The position numbers and the translations under genes are program-made. From HdN1 sp052035295 (lineage in GTDB: Bacteria; Pseudomonadota; Gammaproteobacteria; Pseudomonadales; Ketobacteraceae), in NCBI GenBank assembly GCA_052035295.1, contig JBPOHS010000081.1, positions 1 through 48,812 of the forward strand: a stretch of DNA of 48,812 nucleotides, read 5' to 3'. Numbering within the stretch: position 1 is the stretch's first letter; every line of letters starts with the position of its first letter. Under the pieces are notes generated by a model. The model did no database searches. It was not told where the DNA came from and worked only from the letters and a program-made list of their open reading frames with translations. Below, piece by piece: positions 25,490 to 34,867 of the stretch.

Positions 25490-26800
25490 TCACCGCGCTG
25501 CCAGCGCGGTGCTGATTTCGCCTTCGACGGCATCAAACAACGCATTCAACAAGTCTACACGCCGACTGTCCAGCGCCACGTTGATATTCAGCTGGCCACC
25601 GAATTCACACACTGCAAAACACCAGAATGGCGCATAGGCCAGGGGCGCGAAAACCCTAACCTGGTCGGGTGCGTTGTCGAATTGCACGGAGGCGGGGTTG
25701 ACCTCGCCAACGTTTGTCACGGTCACCGCAAAATTCTCGGTTTTCATTACCATGTCACGGGTGGACTGGTTCATTTTGCGCTGTGTTTCGAACTTCAGCT
25801 TCTCGTTGATCACCAGGTCCAGCAGAAAACTCAGGCCAATGCCGGCTTTCTTTTTCGCCTGGGTGACCTCGGTTACCTTGCTCAATGTGTCAGCCAGGGT
25901 GTTGCCGAGCTCGCGTTTGATGTTGACGCATTCCATCGCGCTCAGATTGCAGATTTCGCTGCTGGGAATCGTCGACTTGGCCAGGTAACGGCGCAGGTTG
26001 ATGGTCAGCAGGATACGCAGGGCCTTGTCACCCTTGAAATCCACTTTGTTAGCCATGGCTCGCAGAAAAGCGGCCAGCAGCATGTCGTTGAGCGATGCGT
26101 CATGACGACGTGCATAATCACGCATGGCCTTGACGGTTTCGACACTGATCTGGCGCGTTACGAATGCCGGGGTGACCAGGCCGCTTTGTCCAGCGTGGTA
26201 GGCCATGGTGCCCGCAGGCAGAAAGTAGCCGACTTTTTCCTTGAGGTTCAGCCAGGCCAGCTTGGGATAGTCGAGCAGGCTGAACTGTTTGATCAACCGC
26301 TTCGGGCTGCGCGACAGTTCATGGGGGGCGCGGATGCGGGCTTCTGCCGCTGCGGGATCCCGGTAATAGTCGGCGGTGAAACTGACAGCGGCGGCGAGAC
26401 CGAAGCCGTCGGCAGCTTCGTGGGCAAGCTTGAACAGCAGGGTGTCGCCGTCCGGGCGGCGGTACAGGCCGAACGCCGCCAATGGCCCTTGTTCGACGTT
26501 GATGCGTTGCCCTTTGAAGGCGTCGTAAGCCTCACGGGATTCGGTCATAAACAGGAGCGTGTTGTCGTCCTGTGCCTGCCACTCGAAGTGCGGATCGTGG
26601 TCGAGAACCAGTCGACTGCTGAGCACCGGCTCGAAGCGCAGCAAGCCCTTGAGTGCCGCCAGCAGACGTGTCGTGTCGAGCGGGCTGGAAAAATCGAGTT
26701 CGTAGCGTACTGTCGGTTCCGAAGACAAGGCCACCAGTGTGGTGATGACGGAATCGGTGCTCTGAAACTTGAATCGTTTTGCGCTGGCGGATTTTTTCAC
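25490..26800 (-). CDS. Condensation/WS-DGAT-fold acyltransferase-like protein
   Basis: The 436-residue protein has the CoA-dependent acyltransferase (chloramphenicol acetyltransferase/condensation) fold. The catalytic motif HxxxDG is present as H127-E-A-A-D131-G132, although the extra preceding histidine of HHxxxDG is replaced by alanine. Similar proteins are annotated as alcohol acyltransferases or wax ester synthase relatives. It lies 80 bases after the PF10118 gene on the same strand and is convergent with the ABC exporter, 27 bases away. The substrates are unknown. Confidence 0.78.
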   Translation of the reverse strand: MKKSASAKRFKFQSTDSVITTLVALSSEPTVRYELDFSSPLDTTRLLAALKGLLRFEPVLSSRLVLDHDPHFEWQAQDDNTLLFMTESREAYDAFKGQRINVEQGPLAAFGLYRRPDGDTLLFKLAHEAADGFGLAAAVSFTADYYRDPAAAEARIRAPHELSRSPKRLIKQFSLLDYPKLAWLNLKEKVGYFLPAGTMAYHAGQSGLVTPAFVTRQISVETVKAMRDYARRHDASLNDMLLAAFLRAMANKVDFKGDKALRILLTINLRRYLAKSTIPSSEICNLSAMECVNIKRELGNTLADTLSKVTEVTQAKKKAGIGLSFLLDLVINEKLKFETQRKMNQSTRDMVMKTENFAVTVTNVGEVNPASVQFDNAPDQVRVFAPLAYAPFWCFAVCEFGGQLNINVALDSRRVDLLNALFDAVEGEISTALAAR

Positions 26801-26880
26801 GACGGGGTTCCCTGTTGAAACGTACGATCCTGCAGAAAGCGGAGGTCGCCCCGGCCATGACGGTACCGGGGCGAGAGGGC

Positions 26881-27738
26881 TCAGGCGGCGATGCCGCTGG
26901 CTTCGAGGTAGTGGCCGAACATGCGGACGAAATCTTCCCGTTCATCGGTCGCCCACGGGTGGAAATCAGGATGCAGGTATTCGACGATCTTTGGCAGCAG
27001 CGACACCACAATCCCGTTGCGGCCCCAGATGAACTGACGTGCGCGACGCTTGGTTTCCTTGTTCCACAGACCATCGTGTTCGAGCAGGTAGATATGGCGG
27101 ATACGCACCTGGTACATCACGCTCAGCATCGAGACAAACAGGCCGAAGATGCGCGCACCATAGTTGCCGCCGGCCGCCATGAACAATTCGTAGCAAACGG
27201 CCTTGTGTTCGACTTCTTCGAGCGTGTGGTAAACCAATGCCGAACGGAACGGTTCAATCGCGTTCTCGATGAGGTCCGGGCGCTTGTAGAGCACCAGCGA
27301 GCCAATGATGGCCGTGAAATGTTCCATGGCCACGGTCGAGCCCAGTCGTGAAAGCGGGTCGAACTTGCGACGGCCCCATTCGCGGAATTTCTTTTGCTTC
27401 TCATCAAACTCGGCAAGGCGCGTATAACCCATTTCGATCAGTGCGCGGGTCCATTGTTCGTGCTCGCGGCCGTGAAGGCCTTCCTGGCGGATGAACAGCT
27501 TGATGTCGTTCAGCATGCGCTGCGACAGTTTCCCCGGCTCCATCTGATCGCGTACGTCGCGGGTCGCTTCGATGAAAAAGCGTTCGCCCTCGGGAAACGT
27601 GGCCTGTAACGCATTGAAAAAGTGGGTCACCACAGGATCATTATCGTGCCAGTAGCGGTGTTGTTTCATGGCACCGAGAAAATCGAAGTGCACATCCCGG
27701 GGATTGATCGTCAAATCATCCGGTGTCTTGTGTTTCAT
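26881..27738 (-). CDS. PF10118 metal-dependent hydrolase family protein
   Basis: The 285-residue protein fits the PF10118 family. Typical features are the N-terminal FDFLGAMKQHRYWHDNDPVV, then FFNALQATFPEGERFFI, and histidine-rich segments such as HGREHEQW and YHTLEEVEHKAVCYELF that could bind metal. The family is common in bacteria that degrade hydrocarbons and lipids, and its reaction is not established. It is probably co-transcribed with the acyltransferase-like gene and divergent from the TPP-enzyme gene. Confidence 0.85.
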   Translation of the reverse strand: MKHKTPDDLTINPRDVHFDFLGAMKQHRYWHDNDPVVTHFFNALQATFPEGERFFIEATRDVRDQMEPGKLSQRMLNDIKLFIRQEGLHGREHEQWTRALIEMGYTRLAEFDEKQKKFREWGRRKFDPLSRLGSTVAMEHFTAIIGSLVLYKRPDLIENAIEPFRSALVYHTLEEVEHKAVCYELFMAAGGNYGARIFGLFVSMLSVMYQVRIRHIYLLEHDGLWNKETKRRARQFIWGRNGIVVSLLPKIVEYLHPDFHPWATDEREDFVRMFGHYLEASGIAA

Positions 27739-27828
27739 GCGTGATCCCTACATCGAGTCAAAACAGGTCCGGAGCGTAGCAATAATCGGCATGGCTTTCA
27801 TCGGGTTTTTCGAAAAGCAACATTTGCA

Positions 27829-27863
27829 TAACAAAAGTAAACATTTCGAGGTTCCTTTTGTTA
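27829..27863. promoter_or_regulatory. Inverted repeat in divergent promoter region
   Basis: Nine-base arms TAACAAAAG and CTTTTGTTA are separated by 17 bases, between the starts of the PF10118 and TPP-enzyme genes. It may be an operator; no regulator gene is nearby. Confidence 0.4.
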
Positions 27864-28019
27864 CATTTCTGCGTGTTCGCCGCTTGCATTGGGCGTAAAG
27901 GGGAGAAGCGCTGCATCTCGGCCCGGAAGTGCCATAATGCTTGCTCCGGTCGGGATCGACGACGTCGAGCCTGCGCCACCGGCGCTGCCCCAGACTTACA
28001 TGAACCGTGGAACAGAAGA

Positions 28020-29756
28020 ATGAAAAAAACAGGTGCCTGGCTGATTCGTTACGCATTGGAACAGTTGGGGGTTCGCTACACCTTCGGCATTCCCGGGGTG
28101 CATAACACCGAGCTCTATGACGAACTGGGATGCTCGGCAAAAATAACGCCGATTCTGGTGACACATGAGGCCTCGGGCAGCTTCATGGCCGACGCGGTGA
28201 GTCGTGTTTCCGACAGCATCGGCTGTATGGTGATCGTACCGGCGGCGGGCGCTGCCTATGCTTCGGCCGGTATTGGCGAGGCGTTTCTCGACGGAATTCC
28301 CATGCTGGTAATCTCCGGTGGTGTGCGTACGGATGTGCCTTATCGCTACCAGCTCCATGAGATGGATCAGCAAGCCATGATGGCGCCGATCACCAAAAAA
28401 ACGTTCAAGATACGTACCCACAAGGAAATCGTGTCCACCCTGTTTGAGGCTTACGACATCGCCACGCAGGGGGAACCTGGCCCCGTGTTTGTCGAGGTCC
28501 CGGTCAACCTGCAATTGTTCACGGGTGACGTGGGTGAGCTGCCTGTTTTCCGGGCGGTGACTGCCGCCAATCCGGAACCCGATATGACGCAGATCGACAA
28601 GGCCGTCGAGCTGCTGACGAAAGCACGGCGGCCAGGCATTTTTGTGGGTTGGGGGGCGGTCGATGCCACCGACGTCGTTACCCGCATTGCCGAGCACCTG
28701 AATGCGCCCGTTGCGACCACTTTGCAGGGGATCAGTGCGTTCCCGGCGTCGCACCCGCTGCACACCGGCATGAGCTTTGGCCCCTCGTCGGTGCCGGCCG
28801 CGGAAAACGCGTTCAAACACTGTGATGTCATGCTGGCGGTTGGCACGCGCTTCGGCGAGATCGGCACCGGTTCGTTCGGCGTCAAGGTGCCGGCCAATCT
28901 CATTCACATCGATATCAATCCGCATGCCCTGAACGCCAACTATCCAGCCAAGGTGGCGATGGTGGGGGATTCCCGCCACGTGCTTGAGGCGTTATGGTCG
29001 GCGCTGCAGCAGGCGCCGGTGCCACAGAATCAACGTGGCGATGTGCGTGACCAGATTCGCCGGGACAAGGATGCCTACCTGCAGGAATGGTATCGTCACA
29101 ACAGTGGTGAGCGTGTCAATCCCGCCCTGTTTTTCACCGCGTTACGCAAACAACTCAAGGATGACGCCATCACGGTGGTGGATGACGGCAATCATACGTT
29201 CCTCGCCGCCGAACTCATGCCCATTCATGGCAGCCGAGGCTTTATTTCACCCACGGATTTCAATTGCATGGGGTACTGCGTGCCAGCGGCGATCGCCGCC
29301 AAGATGGTCAACCCACAGCGGCAGGTCGTGGGCATCGTTGGCGACGGTGCCTTCACCATGACCTGCATGGAAATCATCACGGCGGCGACACATCGCGTGG
29401 GTGCGGTGTTTTTTGTTTTCCATGATGGCGAACTCTCGCAGATCTCACAGGCTCAGGAAATTCCGTATAACCGCAAGACCTGCACTGTCATCGGCAAGCT
29501 CGATGTGTCCGGTGTGGCACGGGCGACTGGCGGACGGTTTCTGGCGATGGAGCACAACAGCATGATTGACGAGGTGATCGCCAAGGCCTTGCAACTGGCC
29601 AGCGAGGGTATTCCCGTGGTGGTGGATGTGCAGATTGATTATTCAAAGCGTACCCGTTTTACCGAAGGGATTGTGAAAACCAATTTGATGCGATTCCCGC
29701 TCAACGCCAAGGCGCGCTTCATCGGCCGGGCATTGATGCGTCGCGTGAAGGACTGA
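28020..29756 (+). CDS. Thiamine pyrophosphate-dependent enzyme, acetolactate synthase-like
   Basis: The 578-residue protein has the three-domain layout of the acetolactate synthase/benzoylformate decarboxylase family. The catalytic cofactor-activating glutamate is E50 in THEASGSFMADAV. The ThDP-magnesium motif begins GDGAFTMT and, 24 residues on, ends H-D instead of the usual N-N. The ATG at 28020 is chosen because the family begins with MKKTGAWLIRYALEQLG. The yfbR-like gene starts one base after its stop, so they are coupled. It lacks a regulatory-subunit gene and is unlikely to be biosynthetic IlvB/IlvI. Substrate unknown. Confidence 0.86.
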   Translation: MKKTGAWLIRYALEQLGVRYTFGIPGVHNTELYDELGCSAKITPILVTHEASGSFMADAVSRVSDSIGCMVIVPAAGAAYASAGIGEAFLDGIPMLVISGGVRTDVPYRYQLHEMDQQAMMAPITKKTFKIRTHKEIVSTLFEAYDIATQGEPGPVFVEVPVNLQLFTGDVGELPVFRAVTAANPEPDMTQIDKAVELLTKARRPGIFVGWGAVDATDVVTRIAEHLNAPVATTLQGISAFPASHPLHTGMSFGPSSVPAAENAFKHCDVMLAVGTRFGEIGTGSFGVKVPANLIHIDINPHALNANYPAKVAMVGDSRHVLEALWSALQQAPVPQNQRGDVRDQIRRDKDAYLQEWYRHNSGERVNPALFFTALRKQLKDDAITVVDDGNHTFLAAELMPIHGSRGFISPTDFNCMGYCVPAAIAAKMVNPQRQVVGIVGDGAFTMTCMEIITAATHRVGAVFFVFHDGELSQISQAQEIPYNRKTCTVIGKLDVSGVARATGGRFLAMEHNSMIDEVIAKALQLASEGIPVVVDVQIDYSKRTRFTEGIVKTNLMRFPLNAKARFIGRALMRRVKD

Positions 29757-29757
29757 C

Positions 29758-30363
29758 ATGAGCTCGAGCAAATTTATCGCCTATCTGGAGCGACTGCGCT
29801 GGATCAAACGCTGGGGCCTCAAACGTAATGTGGTCGAAGAGAATGTTCCCGAGCACAGCTGGAATACCGCCTGTATTGCGCACATGCTCGGGCTTATCAA
29901 TAACCGCTATTTTGGTGGTCAGGTAAATCCGCAGCAGATTGCCACGGTGGCCTTGTACCATGATGTTTCCGAAATCATAACGGGTGACATGCCGTCACCG
30001 ATCAAATACAAATCGCGGGTGATTCTCGATGCTTATCGCACCATCGAGCATGAGGCGGAACAGGAGATCCTGTCGAAACTACCGGCCGAATTGCAGCGCG
30101 ATTTTGCCAGCTTGCTGATCAGCAAGAATATCGACGCGGTGGTGCATGATTTCGTGAAAGCGGCGGATCTGATTTCGGCGTACATGAAATGCCGGTCTGA
30201 GGTGGCGTTTGGCAACAAGGAATTCGAGGATGCGTTAAAGGACGTCGAGAAGCGCATCCGCGATTTGAGTATGCCCGAGGTGCACAAATTCATGACCTTG
30301 TTTGTGGATGATTATGTGCTGACGCTGGATCAGTTGTTGAGTGAGCATGATCCGAAAGCGTAA
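29758..30363 (+). CDS. YfbR-like 5'-deoxynucleotidase (divergent paralogue)
   Basis: This HD-domain phosphohydrolase of 201 residues resembles YfbR, which dephosphorylates deoxynucleoside monophosphates. The metal and substrate residues are present: R18 and W19, H33, H68-D69, E72 and a late aspartate in KAADLISAY. It differs from the second copy at 37918 and from E. coli YfbR around the substrate loop (GDMPSPIKYKSR rather than GDLPxPxKYFN). The start is one base after the TPP-enzyme stop. A paralogous role, perhaps with the TPP-enzyme, is possible but not shown. Confidence 0.88.
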   Translation: MSSSKFIAYLERLRWIKRWGLKRNVVEENVPEHSWNTACIAHMLGLINNRYFGGQVNPQQIATVALYHDVSEIITGDMPSPIKYKSRVILDAYRTIEHEAEQEILSKLPAELQRDFASLLISKNIDAVVHDFVKAADLISAYMKCRSEVAFGNKEFEDALKDVEKRIRDLSMPEVHKFMTLFVDDYVLTLDQLLSEHDPKA

Positions 30364-30399
30364 CGCCGCCAAGGTCTGGCGGCATCATTGAAGACACGC

Positions 30400-32562
30400 C
30401 TATTTCGACAATTCCTCAATCAGTAACTGCCGCGCAATCTTGTCCTTGAGTTCCGTGGGTGCTGTCAATCCAATACGTTCCAGCAAGGGCGCCAGATCCG
30501 CCTTCACCGGCGTATTGGCCCGCATTTTCCAGATGGCCTTCACCACTTCGCTCTTGTGTTCCGCACGGGCTGCCACCGCCTTGAGTGCTTTCGCCAGCTT
30601 CAACTCATCGGGCAACAGATCACAACCGGCCGGAAACGCCGGGAACAAACCTTTCGTGCGATATTTGCTGGCGATCGCTTCCAGCCGCTCCGGTGTGTTG
30701 TGCCGGAACAGTTCCGGAATCTCGTAATCCTTGGCAATTTTTCCCTCTGCCTTTGCCTGCTTCAACAACTCCGGCTGGAAACGCGAATCGGCAATATTCA
30801 GCATCGCCGCGATGACTTCCTGATCGGAGCGTCCGCGCACGTCGGCGATACCGTATTCGGTGACGTAGATGTCGCGCAAGTGACGGGGGATCGTGATATG
30901 CCCATACTTGAAGACGATATTGGACTGGGTGTGGCCATTTTTGCTGCGCGTGCTCTTCAGCATCAGAATGGAGCGCGCCCCTTCGAGTTCATGTGCCTGC
31001 GCCACGAAATTGTACTGCCCGCCGACGCCACTCACGACGGTACCGTTTTCCAGTCCGTCCGAGGTGGCCGCCCCCAGCATGTGCGCCAAGAACACGGTAT
31101 TGATGAAGCGGGCGTCTTCGCGTTGTGCGCGTTTCAGTTCTTCCTTGCCGTAGAGGGCATTCACGTAACTGATGGCCGTCATGTTGATCTGGGATCGCGC
31201 TTCGTCAGTCAGGTTGCGCAGGCCGTCATAGAAAGCACGATTGCCGACGAAAAAGCCGCCATGCATGATGCGGCCTTCGAGTAAAAGCGTGCCCAGACAC
31301 TCACGGATGACGTTGTTGCGCTGGGTGGTATCCTGCATGTCATTGCCCAGCGTCTCGCCGCCGGGCGATACGACAGCGCCGTTCTGCCAGCGGGTACCTG
31401 CGCGGAATACGCCGTATTTCACGAGGAATTCAACATCGTCTTCGGTGAGACGGGGGTGGATCGATTTCTCCTCCAGCAGGTGCTGGAACAGGTCGGCGTT
31501 AACGACATCGTTCCATTTGTATTTGCGCACGACTTTTTGCAGGCGCAGGTCTTCGTACACCTTCTTGCGCAGAATGCCTGCTTTCATCAATTGATAGAAA
31601 CCGGACACGAACATTTCGCTGGCGCCGTACAACCCTCGCTCGAACGTACCGGTGCCACCGACGCGTTCCAGGGTGTGGCCAAACTTGTGCGGAATTTCCA
31701 GCTCCTTGAGGATCGCCTTGTAATCCGCATTGTTCTCATGTCGCAATTCGCAACCGTAAACAATGGCATCGCCCAGCGAGCCAATACCGATCTGCAGGGT
31801 GCCACCATCGCGTATCAACGCACTGGCATGCAGCCCGATCATGTAATCGGTCGTGCTAACGGGTTGATTGGGGGGCGCAAACAGCGTGGTGCAATATTCC
31901 GGGTTGACCAGCAGCGCGTCGAAGTGATCCGGCTCTACCTGTGCGTCGTTGACCATGAAGGGCAGGTCATCCTGTAATTGCCCCAGGATCAGTATCTTCT
32001 CGCCACGGGCCTTGCGTGCCTCCAGACCACCCAGCAGGTCGAGGCTTACCTCGGGATTACAGCTCAGACTGTACTCATCCTTGCCGTTACGCGTCCGGTG
32101 GGCGACCAGCTGACAGACCACGTTGGTGTGGTAATTGAGAATGTCACGTGGGGCGTGCGTGTAATTGGTGCTGATATAGCGTTGCTGTGCATAGGGGTTG
32201 CGCAGCATGGAACCAGACTTGAAGAAAAATTCATGCACATCGATATTGGGGGGGACCGTGCCAGCGTGGATGTCCTTCATGTAATCCAGGCCGGGATAGT
32301 TGCCAAACACACGCTTGAACATGGGTTCCAGCAAGGCTTTCTGCAGCCCTTTTCCGGTGGAGGGAACTTCCAGTGACAACGCGGTGAGTATGGTCAGGCT
32401 GATGGACGGATCCGCTTTCGCGCGCCGATACAGGGCGTTCACCAGTTGTGGCGGTTTGCCCAAGCCCAGTGGCAGTCCCAAACGGACTTCCTTGCCGACG
32501 GTTTCGATAATGTAATCAACACAGGCTTCTACATCTTTAATGATCAGTGGCGAAGTTGTCAC
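30400..32562 (-). CDS. Acetyl-CoA hydrolase/CoA-transferase family protein, long form
   Basis: The 720-residue protein contains the acetyl-CoA hydrolase/transferase fold. Markers are LGLPLGLGKPPQLVNAL at the start, LQIGIGSLGDAIVYG in the middle, and the C-terminal signature VTEYGIADVRGRSDQE. It is much longer than 4-hydroxybutyrate CoA-transferase (about 430) or succinyl-CoA:acetate CoA-transferase (about 500). It has extra sequence between the two halves and about 150 residues after the EYGIADVRG block. The CoA substrates are not predictable from this. It is convergent with yfbR-like gene one, with 36 bases between the stops. Confidence 0.86.
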   Translation of the reverse strand: MTTSPLIIKDVEACVDYIIETVGKEVRLGLPLGLGKPPQLVNALYRRAKADPSISLTILTALSLEVPSTGKGLQKALLEPMFKRVFGNYPGLDYMKDIHAGTVPPNIDVHEFFFKSGSMLRNPYAQQRYISTNYTHAPRDILNYHTNVVCQLVAHRTRNGKDEYSLSCNPEVSLDLLGGLEARKARGEKILILGQLQDDLPFMVNDAQVEPDHFDALLVNPEYCTTLFAPPNQPVSTTDYMIGLHASALIRDGGTLQIGIGSLGDAIVYGCELRHENNADYKAILKELEIPHKFGHTLERVGGTGTFERGLYGASEMFVSGFYQLMKAGILRKKVYEDLRLQKVVRKYKWNDVVNADLFQHLLEEKSIHPRLTEDDVEFLVKYGVFRAGTRWQNGAVVSPGGETLGNDMQDTTQRNNVIRECLGTLLLEGRIMHGGFFVGNRAFYDGLRNLTDEARSQINMTAISYVNALYGKEELKRAQREDARFINTVFLAHMLGAATSDGLENGTVVSGVGGQYNFVAQAHELEGARSILMLKSTRSKNGHTQSNIVFKYGHITIPRHLRDIYVTEYGIADVRGRSDQEVIAAMLNIADSRFQPELLKQAKAEGKIAKDYEIPELFRHNTPERLEAIASKYRTKGLFPAFPAGCDLLPDELKLAKALKAVAARAEHKSEVVKAIWKMRANTPVKADLAPLLERIGLTAPTELKDKIARQLLIEELSK

Positions 32563-32695
32563 GATGGCATTCCTGACGCGGTATATTTATTGATATCAAG
32601 CAGTAGGGTAGGCAAAGCCCGACGGATTGACCATGACTTCAATCAAGTCGGGCGTTGGCAGGGGGAGATGTCGTGACCTCAATCAGTCGGCGGGG

Positions 32696-34867
32696 TTATC
32701 CGGCGGCAAGCTCGTCGGCAATATCCAGCTTGCGGGCAGAAGCCGCCAGTTGTTCGAGTGCCTCACCCGAAATGGCTTCACTGAACAGGAAGCCCTGCAT
32801 CATGGTACAGCCGGCGTTACGCAGGTAGCGATATTGCTGTTCGGTCTCGACGCCTTCCGCCACCAGCCGCAGGTTCAGCCCTTGCGCCATGGAAATAATG
32901 GCTTTGACGATGCAGGCATCCTTGCTCTGGGCATCGATGCGTTCAACGAAGAATCGATCCATCTTCAGCGTGTTGATCGGGAAACGATGCAGATAACTCA
33001 GGGATGAGTAGCCGGTGCCGAAATCGTCGATGGCAATGCGGATACCATGCTGCGAGAGTGTCTTCAGTTTGTCGTTGACTTCGGGATGGTGACGCAGCAG
33101 TAGCGTCTCGGTGATCTCGATTTCAATTTGCGAGCCTTCAATATCGTAACGACGCAGTGTATCGAGCACCATCGGAACGAATTGTGCGTGTTCGACATGG
33201 GAGGGCGACACGTTGACCGACACTTTGAGTGCAGGATTGTTCCAGCGTTGCAGATCCGTGCAGACGCGATTGAACACCCATTCGCCGATTTTGATGATGA
33301 GCCCGCTTTCTTCGGCCACTTCCAGAAAATCTACCGGCATCAGCAGGCCAAGGCGGGGGTGTTCCCAGCGCAACAACGCTTCGATTCCCACCAATTCACC
33401 GGAATCCGAATCCACCAGGGGTTGATAGCCGAGGAAGAACTGGTTTTCCAGCAGGGCGACGCGCAAATCCATTTCCATGGCCATACGCCGTGACAGGGTG
33501 TCCTGGAGGCGGTGCTCGAAATGACGGAAACTGTTTTTGCCATGCGCCTTCACGTGATTCATGGCGATGTCTGCATTGCGAATGAGAGTGTCGGTCACTT
33601 CGCCGTGATCGGGATAATGAGCGATACCGACGCTTGCGGTCACGGCAATGATTTGCTGATCGATTTCGACCGGAGCCTGCAGCGCTTCGACAATTTTTTC
33701 TGCCACGACCCGGCTTTCATCAAAGCTCTGCGCCTGAGGAAGAAGAATGACAAATTCGTCGCCGCCAAATCGCGCCAGCGTGTCGCTTTCACGCAGGCAG
33801 CCCTGCAGGCGTCGACTGATATTTTGCAAGACCTGGTCCCCGAAGGGGTGCCCCAGGGTGTCGTTGATGAGTTTGAACCGATCCAGGTCGAGTGTCAGCA
33901 GCACTACCTTGTGTTTAAGCCGTTTGGCCTGCGAAATCGCATTGTTGCAGCGGTCGCGAAACAAGGTGCGGTTCGGAAGGCCGGTCAGCTGGTCGTGATA
34001 GACCTGAAAGCGGATCATCGACTCGGCCTGCTTACGGGTGGATATGTCGCGTGCCATGCCAAAGGTACCGGTGAAACGGGTCTTTCCGGTGCCCGGTACC
34101 TGGTCATACATGCCGACCGAACTGATTTCAAACGGCACTGACAGCGTTTTGCTGGCGTTGACTGCATCAAACCCCAACCGCTTTTTCAGCTGCATTTCCT
34201 TGTTGCGGGTCTTTCTGTCACCGGTGCGGCGCTCGTTGAAAGCATAGGGCAGTTGTCTGGCCTGTTCTTCACCGGTCAACGTCGAGAAATGCTGGCCAAT
34301 CAGCTGCTGGCGATCCTGATTCAACAGACGCGCGGCATTGTCGTTGATAAAAGTGAAGCGCCCATTGCTGTCGAGCATATAGACAATATCGGGTGAATTC
34401 GCCGACAGGAACTTCTGCATTTTTTCGGCTTGGGCAAGCTGCTCGTGCAGCAGGGAATTGTCCTGCATGAGCTTGCGGCGCAGCAGCGTATTGCGCAGTG
34501 TGTTGACCAGCACCTCGTGATGCACGGGCTTGATCAACACGTCACTGACACCGCTGGCCATGAGTTCGCGAATCTGATCGGCAATCGCCATCGGTGCCAG
34601 TGCCACAATGGCGACGTCCTGCTTGCGCTTCTTCAACAATTCCTGCACGCGCTTGCAGTGCGAAAAAAATGCCACGGAATCGATCACGATGAGATCGAAT
34701 GGGCGCGTTTCCAGTGCAGTGAGTGCATCCTGCAGTTGATTGACGCGAGACAGATTGAAAGGGGTGGCGCCACCGTTGCCGAGTGAACTGGTTTGGGGAT
34801 TATCTTCGAGAACAAGAACACGAAAGGACGCCAGCGCGACAGACGCGGTCGGGAGTTGGAATGTCAT
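32696..34867 (-). CDS. REC-PAS-GGDEF-EAL cyclic-di-GMP regulator
   Basis: The 723-residue protein has four domains. The divergent receiver (about 15-130) keeps E21/D22, D63 and K113. A PAS domain (about 155-275), a GGDEF domain (about 290-455) and an EAL domain (about 465-710) follow. GGDEF is exact at 368-372, with an RxxD inhibitory site (R359-D362) five residues before, so cyclase activity is possible. The EAL motif is intact (E496-A-L) and the later catalytic-core motifs (NVSPSH, DDFGTGYSSLSYL, K-D-F-V like KMDRFFV) are present, so phosphodiesterase activity is also likely. It has no membrane segment. No sensor kinase gene is adjacent. Confidence 0.93.
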   Translation of the reverse strand: MTFQLPTASVALASFRVLVLEDNPQTSSLGNGGATPFNLSRVNQLQDALTALETRPFDLIVIDSVAFFSHCKRVQELLKKRKQDVAIVALAPMAIADQIRELMASGVSDVLIKPVHHEVLVNTLRNTLLRRKLMQDNSLLHEQLAQAEKMQKFLSANSPDIVYMLDSNGRFTFINDNAARLLNQDRQQLIGQHFSTLTGEEQARQLPYAFNERRTGDRKTRNKEMQLKKRLGFDAVNASKTLSVPFEISSVGMYDQVPGTGKTRFTGTFGMARDISTRKQAESMIRFQVYHDQLTGLPNRTLFRDRCNNAISQAKRLKHKVVLLTLDLDRFKLINDTLGHPFGDQVLQNISRRLQGCLRESDTLARFGGDEFVILLPQAQSFDESRVVAEKIVEALQAPVEIDQQIIAVTASVGIAHYPDHGEVTDTLIRNADIAMNHVKAHGKNSFRHFEHRLQDTLSRRMAMEMDLRVALLENQFFLGYQPLVDSDSGELVGIEALLRWEHPRLGLLMPVDFLEVAEESGLIIKIGEWVFNRVCTDLQRWNNPALKVSVNVSPSHVEHAQFVPMVLDTLRRYDIEGSQIEIEITETLLLRHHPEVNDKLKTLSQHGIRIAIDDFGTGYSSLSYLHRFPINTLKMDRFFVERIDAQSKDACIVKAIISMAQGLNLRLVAEGVETEQQYRYLRNAGCTMMQGFLFSEAISGEALEQLAASARKLDIADELAAG

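Noticed and set aside
25682..26818. 378-residue open frame opposite the acyltransferase-like gene
   Set aside because: It is antisense to a frame with a clear HxxxDG motif and shows no recognisable domain.
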